Assembly (NCBI GenBank): GCA_001791115.1
Contig: MGDZ01000008.1
Location: forward strand, 1-10,077
Origin: Candidatus Uhrbacteria bacterium RIFCSPHIGHO2_02_FULL_57_19
GTDB taxonomy: Bacteria; Patescibacteriota; Patescibacteriia; 2-12-FULL-57-11
Direction of reading: 5' to 3'
DNA length: 10,077 bases
Positions within the stretch are counted from its first letter, which is position 1. Each line of letters opens with the position of its first letter. The notes beneath the pieces are model-generated. The model had not been told where the DNA came from, made no database searches, and was given only the letters and a program-made list of their open reading frames with translations. The translations under genes were made by a program, and so were the position numbers. Of the stretch, positions 1 through 6,876 are shown in pieces.

Positions 1-398
1 ACCGGAAGGCCGTTGGGGCGCCTTTCCAGAATTGAGGAGAGCGACTCACCCTCCGCGAATTCCATAATCGCGTACCAACGACCGCTGGGCTGGTGAAAGC
101 CGGAGGTGATGACCCTGGCGATGTTCTCGTGCTTTTCCAGATCCTTGGCCAGTTTGATCTCTCGCATGAAGCGTCCGACGACTTCTTGGTCCTGGCCGCA
201 GAGCTCCTTCCTCAGGAACTTGATGGCCACCCTCGCGCCCTCGGTGGTCGTGCCGGCGTAGACCTCGCCATGGGCTCCTTCGCCGATCTTTTCACCGACC
301 GTGGCAAAAGCGATCTCGGTTCCGGTCAGACAGTCGGGATCCGCCGCCGGCCCCGCCGCCTGAGCCGCGTTTCTTTCGGGGCCACTTGCCTTGGACAT
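1..398 (-). CDS. Serine/threonine protein kinase, N-terminal part (runs off left edge)
   Basis: Partial Hanks-type (PknB-like) protein kinase; 132 codons of the N-terminus are visible. After a low-complexity Ala/Pro/Gly-rich start of about 25 residues comes the ATP-binding N-lobe. It has a glycine-rich loop GEGAHGEVYAG (about residues 39-49), the VAIKFL strand with the ATP-anchoring lysine (about 60), a helix-C glutamate in MREIKLA, and the hinge strand AIMEFAEGESLSSIL. The HRD catalytic loop, DFG motif and any C-terminal membrane or sensor domain lie outside the window, so activity cannot be judged. The ATG at 398 is chosen because a strong AAGGAG Shine-Dalgarno sits just upstream; it is the best ribosome site in the window. 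The gene has its own promoter (579-607) and is separated from the murF operon by a terminator, so it is a separate transcription unit. The family phosphorylates Ser/Thr of envelope or regulatory proteins; the substrate here is unknown. Confidence 0.9.
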   Translation of the reverse strand, partial: MSKASGPERNAAQAAGPAADPDCLTGTEIAFATVGEKIGEGAHGEVYAGTTTEGARVAIKFLRKELCGQDQEVVGRFMREIKLAKDLEKHENIARVITSGFHQPSGRWYAIMEFAEGESLSSILERRPNGLP

Positions 399-478
399 CA
401 GACTCTCCTTTTCTGGAACGGGAATGCTGACCGTGGGGGCCAGCGACACATTGAGAGTTGGCAAAGAACTTCCTTTTC

Positions 479-526
479 CTACCTGTCTCGCCCCTTTGCG
501 GGGACGAAATTGGACGTGCGCCGCAT
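479..526 (-). CDS. Possible 15-codon leader ORF in kinase 5' UTR
   Basis: A short open frame, ATG at 526 to TAG at 479, encodes MRRTSNFVPAKGRDR. It is reported only because a strong purine-rich Shine-Dalgarno (GGAGGAGG, about 9 nt spacing) precedes its ATG and it lies inside the predicted kinase leader, about 46 nt after the predicted transcription start. Nothing in the peptide is recognisable. It could be a translated upstream ORF that modulates the kinase, or chance. A second unsupported 17-codon frame (451-398) overlaps the kinase start by one base (TGATG) but has no Shine-Dalgarno. Confidence 0.25.
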   Translation of the reverse strand: MRRTSNFVPAKGRDR

Positions 527-551
527 TGCCCACGACCTCCTCCTTTGCCTC

Positions 552-567
552 CCTGCCGCCAGGCAGG
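552..567. repeat. Short GC-rich palindrome in kinase leader
   Basis: CCTGCC-GCCA-GGCAGG is a 6-bp perfect inverted repeat with a 4-nt loop. It lies just downstream of the predicted kinase transcription start and would form a hairpin in the 5' UTR. It has no T-run, so it is not an intrinsic terminator. Similar CCTGCC/GGCAGG palindromes are, to my recollection, dispersed in some Parcubacteria genomes, so it may be one copy of a genome-wide element. Only one copy is visible here. Confidence 0.5.
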
Positions 568-578
568 TAGGACGATTT

Positions 579-607
579 AATCTAGACGATCAACGGGCCT
601 CTGTCAA
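579..607 (-). promoter_or_regulatory. Sigma70-type promoter of the kinase gene
   Basis: Reading the minus strand, a perfect -35 TTGACA (607-602) is followed after exactly 17 nt by a -10 TAGATT (584-579; five of six to TATAAT except position 3 and 5 deviations). The predicted start is near 572, giving a 5' UTR of about 170 nt before the kinase ATG. The promoter lies directly downstream of the murF terminator, so the kinase is read from its own start. Confidence 0.65.
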
Positions 608-618
608 GAGCCATCTAT

Positions 619-641
619 AAAAAAACGGCTCCCTTGAGCCA
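619..641 (-). terminator. Intrinsic terminator of the uppS-murF operon
   Basis: On the minus strand GGCTC-AAGG-GAGCC forms a 5-bp stem (6 with a T-G pair) and is followed by G and seven T. It starts about 24 nt after the murF stop codon and ends the long minus-strand operon. The stem is short, but the T-run is good. Confidence 0.75.
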
Positions 642-664
642 ATTCTTCTAACCAGACACTCGGA

Positions 665-1927
665 CTAGTGGCCTGAAACCAGAAGATCATCCGCTTTAAG
701 CGGTTCGGCCATTAGTTCGCGGACAACCGCTTCGAGATGCATGCCGCGCGAGGCCTTGACCAGGACCAAATCGCCCTGACGGAGCTTTTCCTGGACATAA
801 CGCCCGGCCTCGTCGGCGTTTTTGAAATGCTCCAAACGATCTTCGGGGAATCCCGCCTCTCGAGCCGCCGCTCCCAGATCGCGCACCCGTTCGCCAACAG
901 TAACGAGCAGATCAATCCCGGAACCAGCCGCCAGTTTTCCAATGGAACGGTGCGACTCGACGGACAAGGCCCCCAGCTCCAGCATGTCCCCAAGTACAGC
1001 GATTTTTCGCGCGCCCTCACCAACGCCCGAGACGCGGAGCGCCTGCAGCGCCTCCTGGGCGGAAGCCGGCGAGGCGTTATAGGTGTCGTCAATGATGGTG
1101 GTGTTTTTTATGCCTGGGATGATTCGCATCCGGCCCGGAGGCGAATCAAAACCGCCAAGCGCCTCGGCTATCCCCACCAGATTCATTCCCTTGGCCAGGC
1201 CCACGGCCGCGGCAGCCAGAGCCGCCTGGATCACTCCGCGCCCGACAACTCCAGCGATATGCACCGGCGCGGCGCTCCCTTGGTAGAGAATCTTAAAAAC
1301 GACTCCCGAAGGCGCGCCGCCATCCGACACCAAATCCGCCTCGACCGCCCGGACATCGGCCTCCTCGTGGAATCCGAAAGAAATGACCCGCGCTTTTGTC
1401 TTGCCCCGCTTCTCCCAGGCCAAATCGTTGTCGCGGGAAATCACCGCCACCCCGTCCTCCGGCAAGGCGCGGAGGATGGTGGCCTTTTCCTCGGCCAGGG
1501 CCTCGATGGTCGAAAAAAACTCGGTGTGCGCCGGAGAGATAGCGGTCAGCACGGCAATTTTGGGCCGGGCGATTGAAGTCAGATATTCGATGTCTCCCGG
1601 CCGGTCGGCGGCCATTTCCAAAATCAACGTCTCCGGATATCGCGGGCCGCGAGTGAGGACTTCCCCAATGGCTCGCAGGGCTACCGCCATCCATCCACCG
1701 GCGGACTTTGCCGGTTTGGCGCCCAAAATGGTCAAAGGCACCCCGATTTCGGTGTTTAGGTTTTTTTCCGATTTGCGGATACGGCCCCGTCCTTCGAGCA
1801 CGGTCCAGACGGCTTCCTTAACCGAAGTCTTTCCCACCGAGCCGGTTATGGCGATAACCTCGGGAGAATATCTCCCGATCATCAGTCGGGCGACCCAGGC
1901 CAGGTATTGTCGAAAAATCTTTTTCAT
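665..1927 (-). CDS. murF: UDP-N-acetylmuramoyl-tripeptide--D-alanyl-D-alanine ligase (MurF), short form
   Basis: A 420-residue Mur ligase that adds D-Ala-D-Ala to UDP-MurNAc-tripeptide using ATP in the cytoplasm, the last soluble step of peptidoglycan precursor synthesis. The P-loop TGSVGKTS (28-35) has Val where most MurF have Asn. Also visible are NLNTEIG (56-62), the LEMAADRPGDIEYL region (103-116), the likely carbamylated lysine K148 in EEKAT, DDTYNASP (280-287), the MurF-typical LGDMLELG (312-319) and KASRGMHLE (391-399). The fold starts about 24 residues in, so the usual N-terminal uridine-nucleotide domain of about 80 residues is absent and replaced by a short basic/hydrophobic helix; full-length MurF is about 450 residues. 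The start lies 22 nt after the ftsI stop, with only a distant GGAG, so translation is probably coupled. It is the last gene before the terminator at 619-641. MurE, D-Ala-D-Ala ligase and MraY are not in the window. Confidence 0.9.
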   Translation of the reverse strand: MKKIFRQYLAWVARLMIGRYSPEVIAITGSVGKTSVKEAVWTVLEGRGRIRKSEKNLNTEIGVPLTILGAKPAKSAGGWMAVALRAIGEVLTRGPRYPETLILEMAADRPGDIEYLTSIARPKIAVLTAISPAHTEFFSTIEALAEEKATILRALPEDGVAVISRDNDLAWEKRGKTKARVISFGFHEEADVRAVEADLVSDGGAPSGVVFKILYQGSAAPVHIAGVVGRGVIQAALAAAAVGLAKGMNLVGIAEALGGFDSPPGRMRIIPGIKNTTIIDDTYNASPASAQEALQALRVSGVGEGARKIAVLGDMLELGALSVESHRSIGKLAAGSGIDLLVTVGERVRDLGAAAREAGFPEDRLEHFKNADEAGRYVQEKLRQGDLVLVKASRGMHLEAVVRELMAEPLKADDLLVSGH

Positions 1928-1949
1928 AAGCCACTACATCATCTCCGAA

Positions 1950-3725
1950 TCAGGAGCGTCCGTCAATCGGCCGCTCCGGCGGAATCTGCAGGTACTGAAG
2001 GAGAAAAGCGGATATCTCTCCGAAAAGCGGGGCGGCCGTGGACTCGGCAAAACGCACGTCGCGAGGATGGTCAATGCGCACGATCATGGCAAAGGCCGGA
2101 TCAGCCACCGGGGCGAAACCGATAAAAGTGCCGATGGTCACGCCCTCCAGATACCCCGGGCCGTTGGGGTTGGAAACCTGGGCCGTGCCGGTCTTGCCGG
2201 CCACGTAGTAACCGGCCACCCCGGCCCGCTTGCCGTGGCCGTTCTCCACCACGTTGGTCAGCATGCCGCCCAGGAGCGTGGCCGTGCGCTCGCCTATTGC
2301 CTGACGGACCAGCCGCGGCTCGGTTTTCTCCAGGCCGCCGTCCGATCGGCGGATTTCAGCCACGATGTAAGGACGCATCAGCTTTCCATCGTTGGCTAGA
2401 GCGGCAAAGGCGGCCAGCATCTGCATGGGCGTGGCCGTGACCCCCTGCCCGAACGAGGCGGTGGCGACGTAAATCTCCCCCCGGCGTTTGAGCGAAGAAA
2501 TGTCGCCGGGGGATTCCGGGGAAAACTCAATCCCGGTTTTGATCCCGAGACCGAAGCGCTCCAGATAGGATCGAAAAACATCCTTGCCCACGGCCTGGGC
2601 GGCGAAAATGGCCCCGGTATTGAGCGATTTTTCCAGAACCTCGGTCATGGTCTGGGTGCCGTGCGCCTCTTCGTCTGAATTTTTGATGGTGAACCCGGCG
2701 ATCTCCACTGACCCCGTGTCTTCGTAGGTGGTCGCGGGAGTGACCGCTCCCTGGTCGATGGCCGCGGCGATCGTGATGGGTTTCATCACGCTCCCCGGCT
2801 CGTACTGGCCGAAAACTGCCGGGTTGTTGAAGACCGAAACGTCAGTCACTTGATTGTAAACATTGGGGTCAAAGTCCGGCGACGAACACATGGCCATAAC
2901 CGCCCCGGTCTGGGGATCCATGACAATGGCCGTTCCGGCGTCCGCGCCGTGACGCGACACAGAGGCCTTGAGTTTTTCGCAGACAATGTACTGGACCGTG
3001 CGGTCAATCGTTAAAACAAGATCCGACCCGTCAGTGGCCGGCACGAATCTCCGCCCGGCCACCGGGATCCACCGTCCGGCCGGATCGCGCTCCGCGGCCA
3101 GATACCCCGGACTGCCGGCCAGCTCCCGGTCAAAAGCGCCTTCCAAGCCGTAGCGGCCGCGCCGCGCTCCGGATTCGTCGGATCCGACGAATCCCAGGAT
3201 GTGGCCGCCGATCCCCTTTTCCGGATAGACCCGGACCGTTTCCGGAGCAAAGGCGATGCCCGAGAGATCCTTGGCCCGGATGACCCCGACGATTTCGTCA
3301 GAGACGCCGTGAGCCAACGGCTCGTAAGGGTCGTCTTCAATCGAAAGCTTCTGGACCAGCACCTCCGGAAGGATATTCAAAAGCGGGGCCAGGGCCTCGG
3401 CCTCGCTTTGCGGGTCGGTCACCTGCCGCGGATCGGCATAAACCAGCCAGACGTCGCGGTTGGTTGCCGCCGGATATTCCTTGGAGGAGTCGGCCCGTTC
3501 GCGCAAAAAAATCTGCCCACGCCGGGGAAAAAGATCGGTGTAGAGCTCGTGCTGGCCGGAGGCCAAGGCCTTATAAAAATCGTGATCAACGATCCCGATG
3601 ATCACCAAGCGCACGACCACTGCCGCCGCCAGGAGCGCCAGTCCGGAGCGCAAAACAGCCAAACGCCAGAACGGCGCCGAACCAGAGCTTCCCTTGGCAG
3701 CCCTGCGCCTGACCAACATCCGCAT
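1950..3725 (-). CDS. ftsI: Class B penicillin-binding protein, FtsI/PBP2-like transpeptidase
   Basis: A 591-residue peptidoglycan D,D-transpeptidase. In order it has a basic cytoplasmic N-terminus, one membrane segment (about 25-45), a pedestal domain beginning with PRRGQIF (related to the RGxIxDRNG box), and a penicillin-binding domain. That domain carries the nucleophile motif S312-V-M-K315, S367-L-N369 and K511-T-G513 (AGKTGTAQV), plus ASFGQGVTATPMQ before the third motif. All catalytic residues are present. I chose the ATG at 3725: it lies 10 nt after the upstream stop, with GGTGA overlapping that stop as a plausible ribosome site. A GTG at 3812 would add 29 residues read inside the preceding gene and is unlikely; an ATG at 3719 is a second option. 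The order ftsI-murF recalls a stripped division/cell-wall cluster, which supports FtsI rather than elongation PBP2, but the two cannot be separated firmly. Confidence 0.88.
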   Translation of the reverse strand: MRMLVRRRAAKGSSGSAPFWRLAVLRSGLALLAAAVVVRLVIIGIVDHDFYKALASGQHELYTDLFPRRGQIFLRERADSSKEYPAATNRDVWLVYADPRQVTDPQSEAEALAPLLNILPEVLVQKLSIEDDPYEPLAHGVSDEIVGVIRAKDLSGIAFAPETVRVYPEKGIGGHILGFVGSDESGARRGRYGLEGAFDRELAGSPGYLAAERDPAGRWIPVAGRRFVPATDGSDLVLTIDRTVQYIVCEKLKASVSRHGADAGTAIVMDPQTGAVMAMCSSPDFDPNVYNQVTDVSVFNNPAVFGQYEPGSVMKPITIAAAIDQGAVTPATTYEDTGSVEIAGFTIKNSDEEAHGTQTMTEVLEKSLNTGAIFAAQAVGKDVFRSYLERFGLGIKTGIEFSPESPGDISSLKRRGEIYVATASFGQGVTATPMQMLAAFAALANDGKLMRPYIVAEIRRSDGGLEKTEPRLVRQAIGERTATLLGGMLTNVVENGHGKRAGVAGYYVAGKTGTAQVSNPNGPGYLEGVTIGTFIGFAPVADPAFAMIVRIDHPRDVRFAESTAAPLFGEISAFLLQYLQIPPERPIDGRS

Positions 3726-3735
3726 ATAAGCGAAA

Positions 3736-4980
3736 TCACCGGCCAATTCCGAACTCGAACAGGCCGCCCTCTCCTTTGGGATTCTTTCCGGAGTTGACTT
3801 CCTCACCGTCACTCACCCCATCGTCGTCGGTGTCCGGATCAGCCGGATTGGTGCCGTAGAAGGTTTCCAGATCGTCGGTGAGCCCGTCGGCGTCGCCGTC
3901 AGCAATATTAAGTTGCCCCGGAACTAGTCCAGGCGCCGGAAGCGGAAGTTCAGTCCCTTCCCCGTTATTGAGATCAATAATGGTACCCACTCGTTCTCCC
4001 GACGCGGGTAGATTGATGAGTCCGCCCAAAAGAAGCCCCAAAACTTGCTGGAAGGGCTTAGCGTCTTCCGGCGTCTCAATGGCCACTGGTTCGTTGTGAT
4101 GGCTCAAAACCAGATTCAGCGTCCAAGCCGCCTCTCCTCCCTGGGCCTGGTTCTCTAATTTGCCCGAAGCCAGTACACGCCAGAGCAGTTTCTCTCCACG
4201 GCCGATCCACAATTCGATATTAGCGCCGCCGATTTTTTCAGCAAAATCATCCAAACTCTTCAGTTCCTCCTCGGTCGGCTCCTTGCCGTCGTTACTAATC
4301 TTGCCGGCCTCAATCAAGAAAGCGCGCAGTTCCGGCTGATTGATCTTCACCCGAAAATGAAAGGTCGAAACCCCGTCAACACTTTCCGGTTTCAAGGTTT
4401 CAACCACGGCCAAAAACCGCGTTTTGCCGGCCAACTGGCGAAGGCGCTCTATCTTTTCTTTGGTCAAGTCCTTTTTATCTTCTGATTTTTCAGCCGCGGC
4501 GCCGCCAAACTGCTGACGCAATTCTTCGCCGTCAAAAACCCCCCATTGATTCAGAATCGCTGAAAGATCGAACTGATCTCCCGCTGATGCGGAAGAAAGG
4601 CGGGCATAGGTTTTTTTGTCGCGATGGCGGATCTCTCCGGCAAAGACGCTGTTTTTTTCCCCTTCGGAGCCGGTAAAGGCGAGTACTGTCCCAAAAAGCG
4701 GAAACTCGGGATTGTGGCCGTCAACGTCGCCCTCAAGAACCAGATTGACACTGCTTTCGGTTGATTGGGCCGGAGGCAGAACTTCGGGAAGAGAAAGCGG
4801 TGAAGCGACCTGCCCGGAAAGATTGGCCTCGAGCTTGAAATGCGCAGATTTCACCCGGCTCATGGCCGCGGTCATCTCGCGCAAAACATCTTCCGGATTG
4901 CTCCTGGCGCGCGACCAGACGACGGCTCCGACGACCAGGGCCACGCCCAGTATCGCGATAGAAATCAGTTTTTTGTTCAT
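3736..4980 (-). CDS. Membrane-anchored extracellular protein with C-terminal thrombospondin type 3-like Ca-binding repeats
   Basis: Unnamed 414-residue protein. Residues 5-22 form a hydrophobic signal anchor with no lipobox cysteine. The large middle part (about 30-350) is a mixed alpha/beta region rich in polar residues that I do not recognise; its layout (short helix MTAAMSRVKSAHFKLEA followed by strand-like segments) loosely recalls LppX/LolA-type lipid-binding folds, which is weak inference. The C-terminus (about 361-402) holds Asp-rich repeats DGDADGLTDDLE and DPDTDDDGVSDGEE separated by FYGTNP. These match bacterial thrombospondin type 3 repeats, which bind calcium and are common in exported proteins. 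The start ATG overlaps the upstream stop as ATGA (4 nt) and has no Shine-Dalgarno, so translation is coupled to the beta-helix gene. Its place before ftsI is where ftsL often sits, but it does not look like FtsL. Confidence 0.8.
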   Translation of the reverse strand: MNKKLISIAILGVALVVGAVVWSRARSNPEDVLREMTAAMSRVKSAHFKLEANLSGQVASPLSLPEVLPPAQSTESSVNLVLEGDVDGHNPEFPLFGTVLAFTGSEGEKNSVFAGEIRHRDKKTYARLSSASAGDQFDLSAILNQWGVFDGEELRQQFGGAAAEKSEDKKDLTKEKIERLRQLAGKTRFLAVVETLKPESVDGVSTFHFRVKINQPELRAFLIEAGKISNDGKEPTEEELKSLDDFAEKIGGANIELWIGRGEKLLWRVLASGKLENQAQGGEAAWTLNLVLSHHNEPVAIETPEDAKPFQQVLGLLLGGLINLPASGERVGTIIDLNNGEGTELPLPAPGLVPGQLNIADGDADGLTDDLETFYGTNPADPDTDDDGVSDGEEVNSGKNPKGEGGLFEFGIGR

Positions 4981-6860
4981 AGGTTTTTATCTATATCAAT
5001 GGTCGGCGAGGCGCTCTCGGCCGCGGACGGTGAATAGTCAGAGGCCGAGTTGATCGCCGAACCCTGGTAATAATTGACGAAGAAGGCATCCGAGACGTCG
5101 TTGATCATCTGGTTCCAGCTGGAGCCGTAGAGAACGACGGCCAAGGCCTCGGAAGTCACCCAGCGGATGATGCCGTTCCTGTCCACGGCGTAGACTTTAG
5201 GATCAGTCTGAATCTTGATCATGCGCGTTCCTGGACGACAAGTGACATTCCCGCCGAGCGGCAATGAAGCCAGATCAGAATCCGAAATGGTGGCCACCTC
5301 GGAAAAATCCGAGTACCAGGTCTTGTAGGTTTTTTCATCCGGAAAAACATAGCGCTTGCTGTTGGCGGCGTAGTAATAAACGGCGGGAGCCGATCCCTTG
5401 ACCAATGATCCCTTAGCCACACCCACAAGCGGCATGGCAGGAATCGGAGCTGGTGCCGGAGGCGTGGCGCCGTACTCGTAAGCGCCAATGTCCACGGCAA
5501 TGCCGTAGGGACGAGCGGCGCCGCGGATGTCGGTGGTCGGAGCGCCGATCCGCGCGCCGGCGTCCAGGGCCGGACTCCCGACCAAGAGCACTGCCTGACC
5601 GTCGGTCTGCTCGGAAATCAAGGGATCGACGGCCCTGTTGCCGCCCAGATCAATGCTCCGTTCGCCTTCCAATCCGCCAGCGTTGATTTCATCCACGCCG
5701 ACGAACCTCCCGGTCGGCAGATAGATCCCGTCGCCGGGAATGAGAAACCAGAACAGGTTGTTGCGGAAAGTGACGAAAAAACCGTTTTCGCCAGCCCCTC
5801 CCTCGACCGACGGCAATCCGATACTCCCGTCGCGAGAGATGACCAGGTTGTTGCGGAGCGTTACCGACCCGCCGGCGGCTGACGGATTTATCTCGAGCGT
5901 CAGGGCATACCCACGGCCCAAGGTCTGGCTCCAAGCAAAGGTGTTGTTGGTCAAATCATAATCCGCCCCGCCCATCAGAGTAACGGAAAATCCGCTTTGG
6001 GTGACAACGGAATTGACTATCTCACCGCCGCGCCAGAGCTTGATCGCGTCTCGCATAATGTGATGGGCGTAAGAACGGATAATGTGCGCGTTGGTTCCTT
6101 TGATGTCGAAACCGTCTCCGCCGTTGTGATCGGTTTCCGAGTCCTCGATGACGATGTTTGAAGAATTGTCCTCAAAGGCCACCCCATCGGCGGCTGTGTC
6201 ATTGTCGCCGTAGCCGTTGCCGTGGATCCAGGAACGCCGGATGGTGACGTTGTCGCAAGGCCCGGGCGCGCAGTCGATGCCGATGAGGTCATTGTCGCGG
6301 ATTTCCGTGTCTTCCAGAGTAAAACCGTCCACGCCGGAATCAACATAAGAAAGCCGCAGAGCGGTTTCGCAGTTATGGATGGACATGTTTCGAAGAGTGA
6401 TGCCTTTGCGAACGGCGCCGGTCACCCAGACGCAGAAGGCCTTTTCCGGGGCATTGATTTGGTTGATTTCCAGACCCTCGAAGGTCAGATAGGAACCGGC
6501 GATGTCCAGGCCGTCCCACTTTCCGGCAATGTCAAAAACCGGTTTCTCTCCGGGAAAAGGCCGAATGGTGATGGGCGAAGAGGCGGTTCCTGAATTGGAA
6601 AAGGCGCCGGCCGAGGTGTAGGTGCCGCCTCGGAGAACAATGGTGTCGCCGGGGTTGGCTGAAGCCGCCGCGTCCTGGAGGTTGCCGAAAGGAAGGCCTT
6701 CGGAGCCGTCGCCGATTCCGCCGGGAGCGACGTAAATCAGGCGCGTCTCGGGCAAAGGCGAGTTGGCATAGGGGTTGATGGTAATCAAAGCCGCCCGGGT
6801 GGCCAAAGGAAAAAAGAGGACCAAGCCGACCGCGAGAATATAACTGGCCATCGTCGACAT
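4977..6860 (-). CDS. Exported right-handed beta-helix surface protein with duplicated C-terminal module
   Basis: Protein of 627 residues from the ATG at 6860. Residues 1-23 are a signal peptide ending ATRA. Residues about 45-415 form a right-handed parallel beta-helix (pectate-lyase-like, PbH1 repeats), with recurrent turns such as ITLRNMSIHNCETAL, VTIRRSWIHGNGYG, IVIEDSETDHNGGDGF and VTFRNNLFWF. Next comes a choice-of-anchor-Q-like end, GSPALDAG...VDIGAYEYG (428-464), then a Pro/Ala linker (465-478). Residues about 484-609 are a module of two similar halves around RYVFP (R503) and RWVTS (R566), which I associate from memory with Parcubacteria surface proteins. No catalytic residues could be assigned, so it may be a carbohydrate-binding or adhesive protein rather than an enzyme. 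An ATG at 6905 also exists but would put 15 residues before the signal peptide and overlap uppS by 29 nt; an ATG at 6851 is also possible. The next gene overlaps its stop by 4 nt. Confidence 0.85.
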   Translation of the reverse strand: MSTMASYILAVGLVLFFPLATRAALITINPYANSPLPETRLIYVAPGGIGDGSEGLPFGNLQDAAASANPGDTIVLRGGTYTSAGAFSNSGTASSPITIRPFPGEKPVFDIAGKWDGLDIAGSYLTFEGLEINQINAPEKAFCVWVTGAVRKGITLRNMSIHNCETALRLSYVDSGVDGFTLEDTEIRDNDLIGIDCAPGPCDNVTIRRSWIHGNGYGDNDTAADGVAFEDNSSNIVIEDSETDHNGGDGFDIKGTNAHIIRSYAHHIMRDAIKLWRGGEIVNSVVTQSGFSVTLMGGADYDLTNNTFAWSQTLGRGYALTLEINPSAAGGSVTLRNNLVISRDGSIGLPSVEGGAGENGFFVTFRNNLFWFLIPGDGIYLPTGRFVGVDEINAGGLEGERSIDLGGNRAVDPLISEQTDGQAVLLVGSPALDAGARIGAPTTDIRGAARPYGIAVDIGAYEYGATPPAPAPIPAMPLVGVAKGSLVKGSAPAVYYYAANSKRYVFPDEKTYKTWYSDFSEVATISDSDLASLPLGGNVTCRPGTRMIKIQTDPKVYAVDRNGIIRWVTSEALAVVLYGSSWNQMINDVSDAFFVNYYQGSAINSASDYSPSAAESASPTIDIDKNL

Positions 6861-6876
6861 AACGTTTTGCTGATAA

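Noticed and set aside
93..620. Plus-strand open frame of 175 codons
   Set aside because: It is antisense to the kinase, its leader and its promoter. The opposite strand shows a clear kinase glycine loop and lysine, and the plus frame has no recognisable domain.
737..2399. Two long plus-strand open frames (737-1576 and 1383-2399)
   Set aside because: Both are antisense to murF and ftsI, whose motifs are unmistakable. Long antisense frames are expected in GC-rich coding DNA, and these read as Arg/Ser/His-rich, low-quality protein.
3726..3812. 29-residue N-terminal extension of the PBP from GTG 3812
   Set aside because: It would overlap the end of the TSP3 gene by 77 nt and has no family support. 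The ATG at 3725 sits after a GGTGA site and begins the basic tail before the membrane helix.
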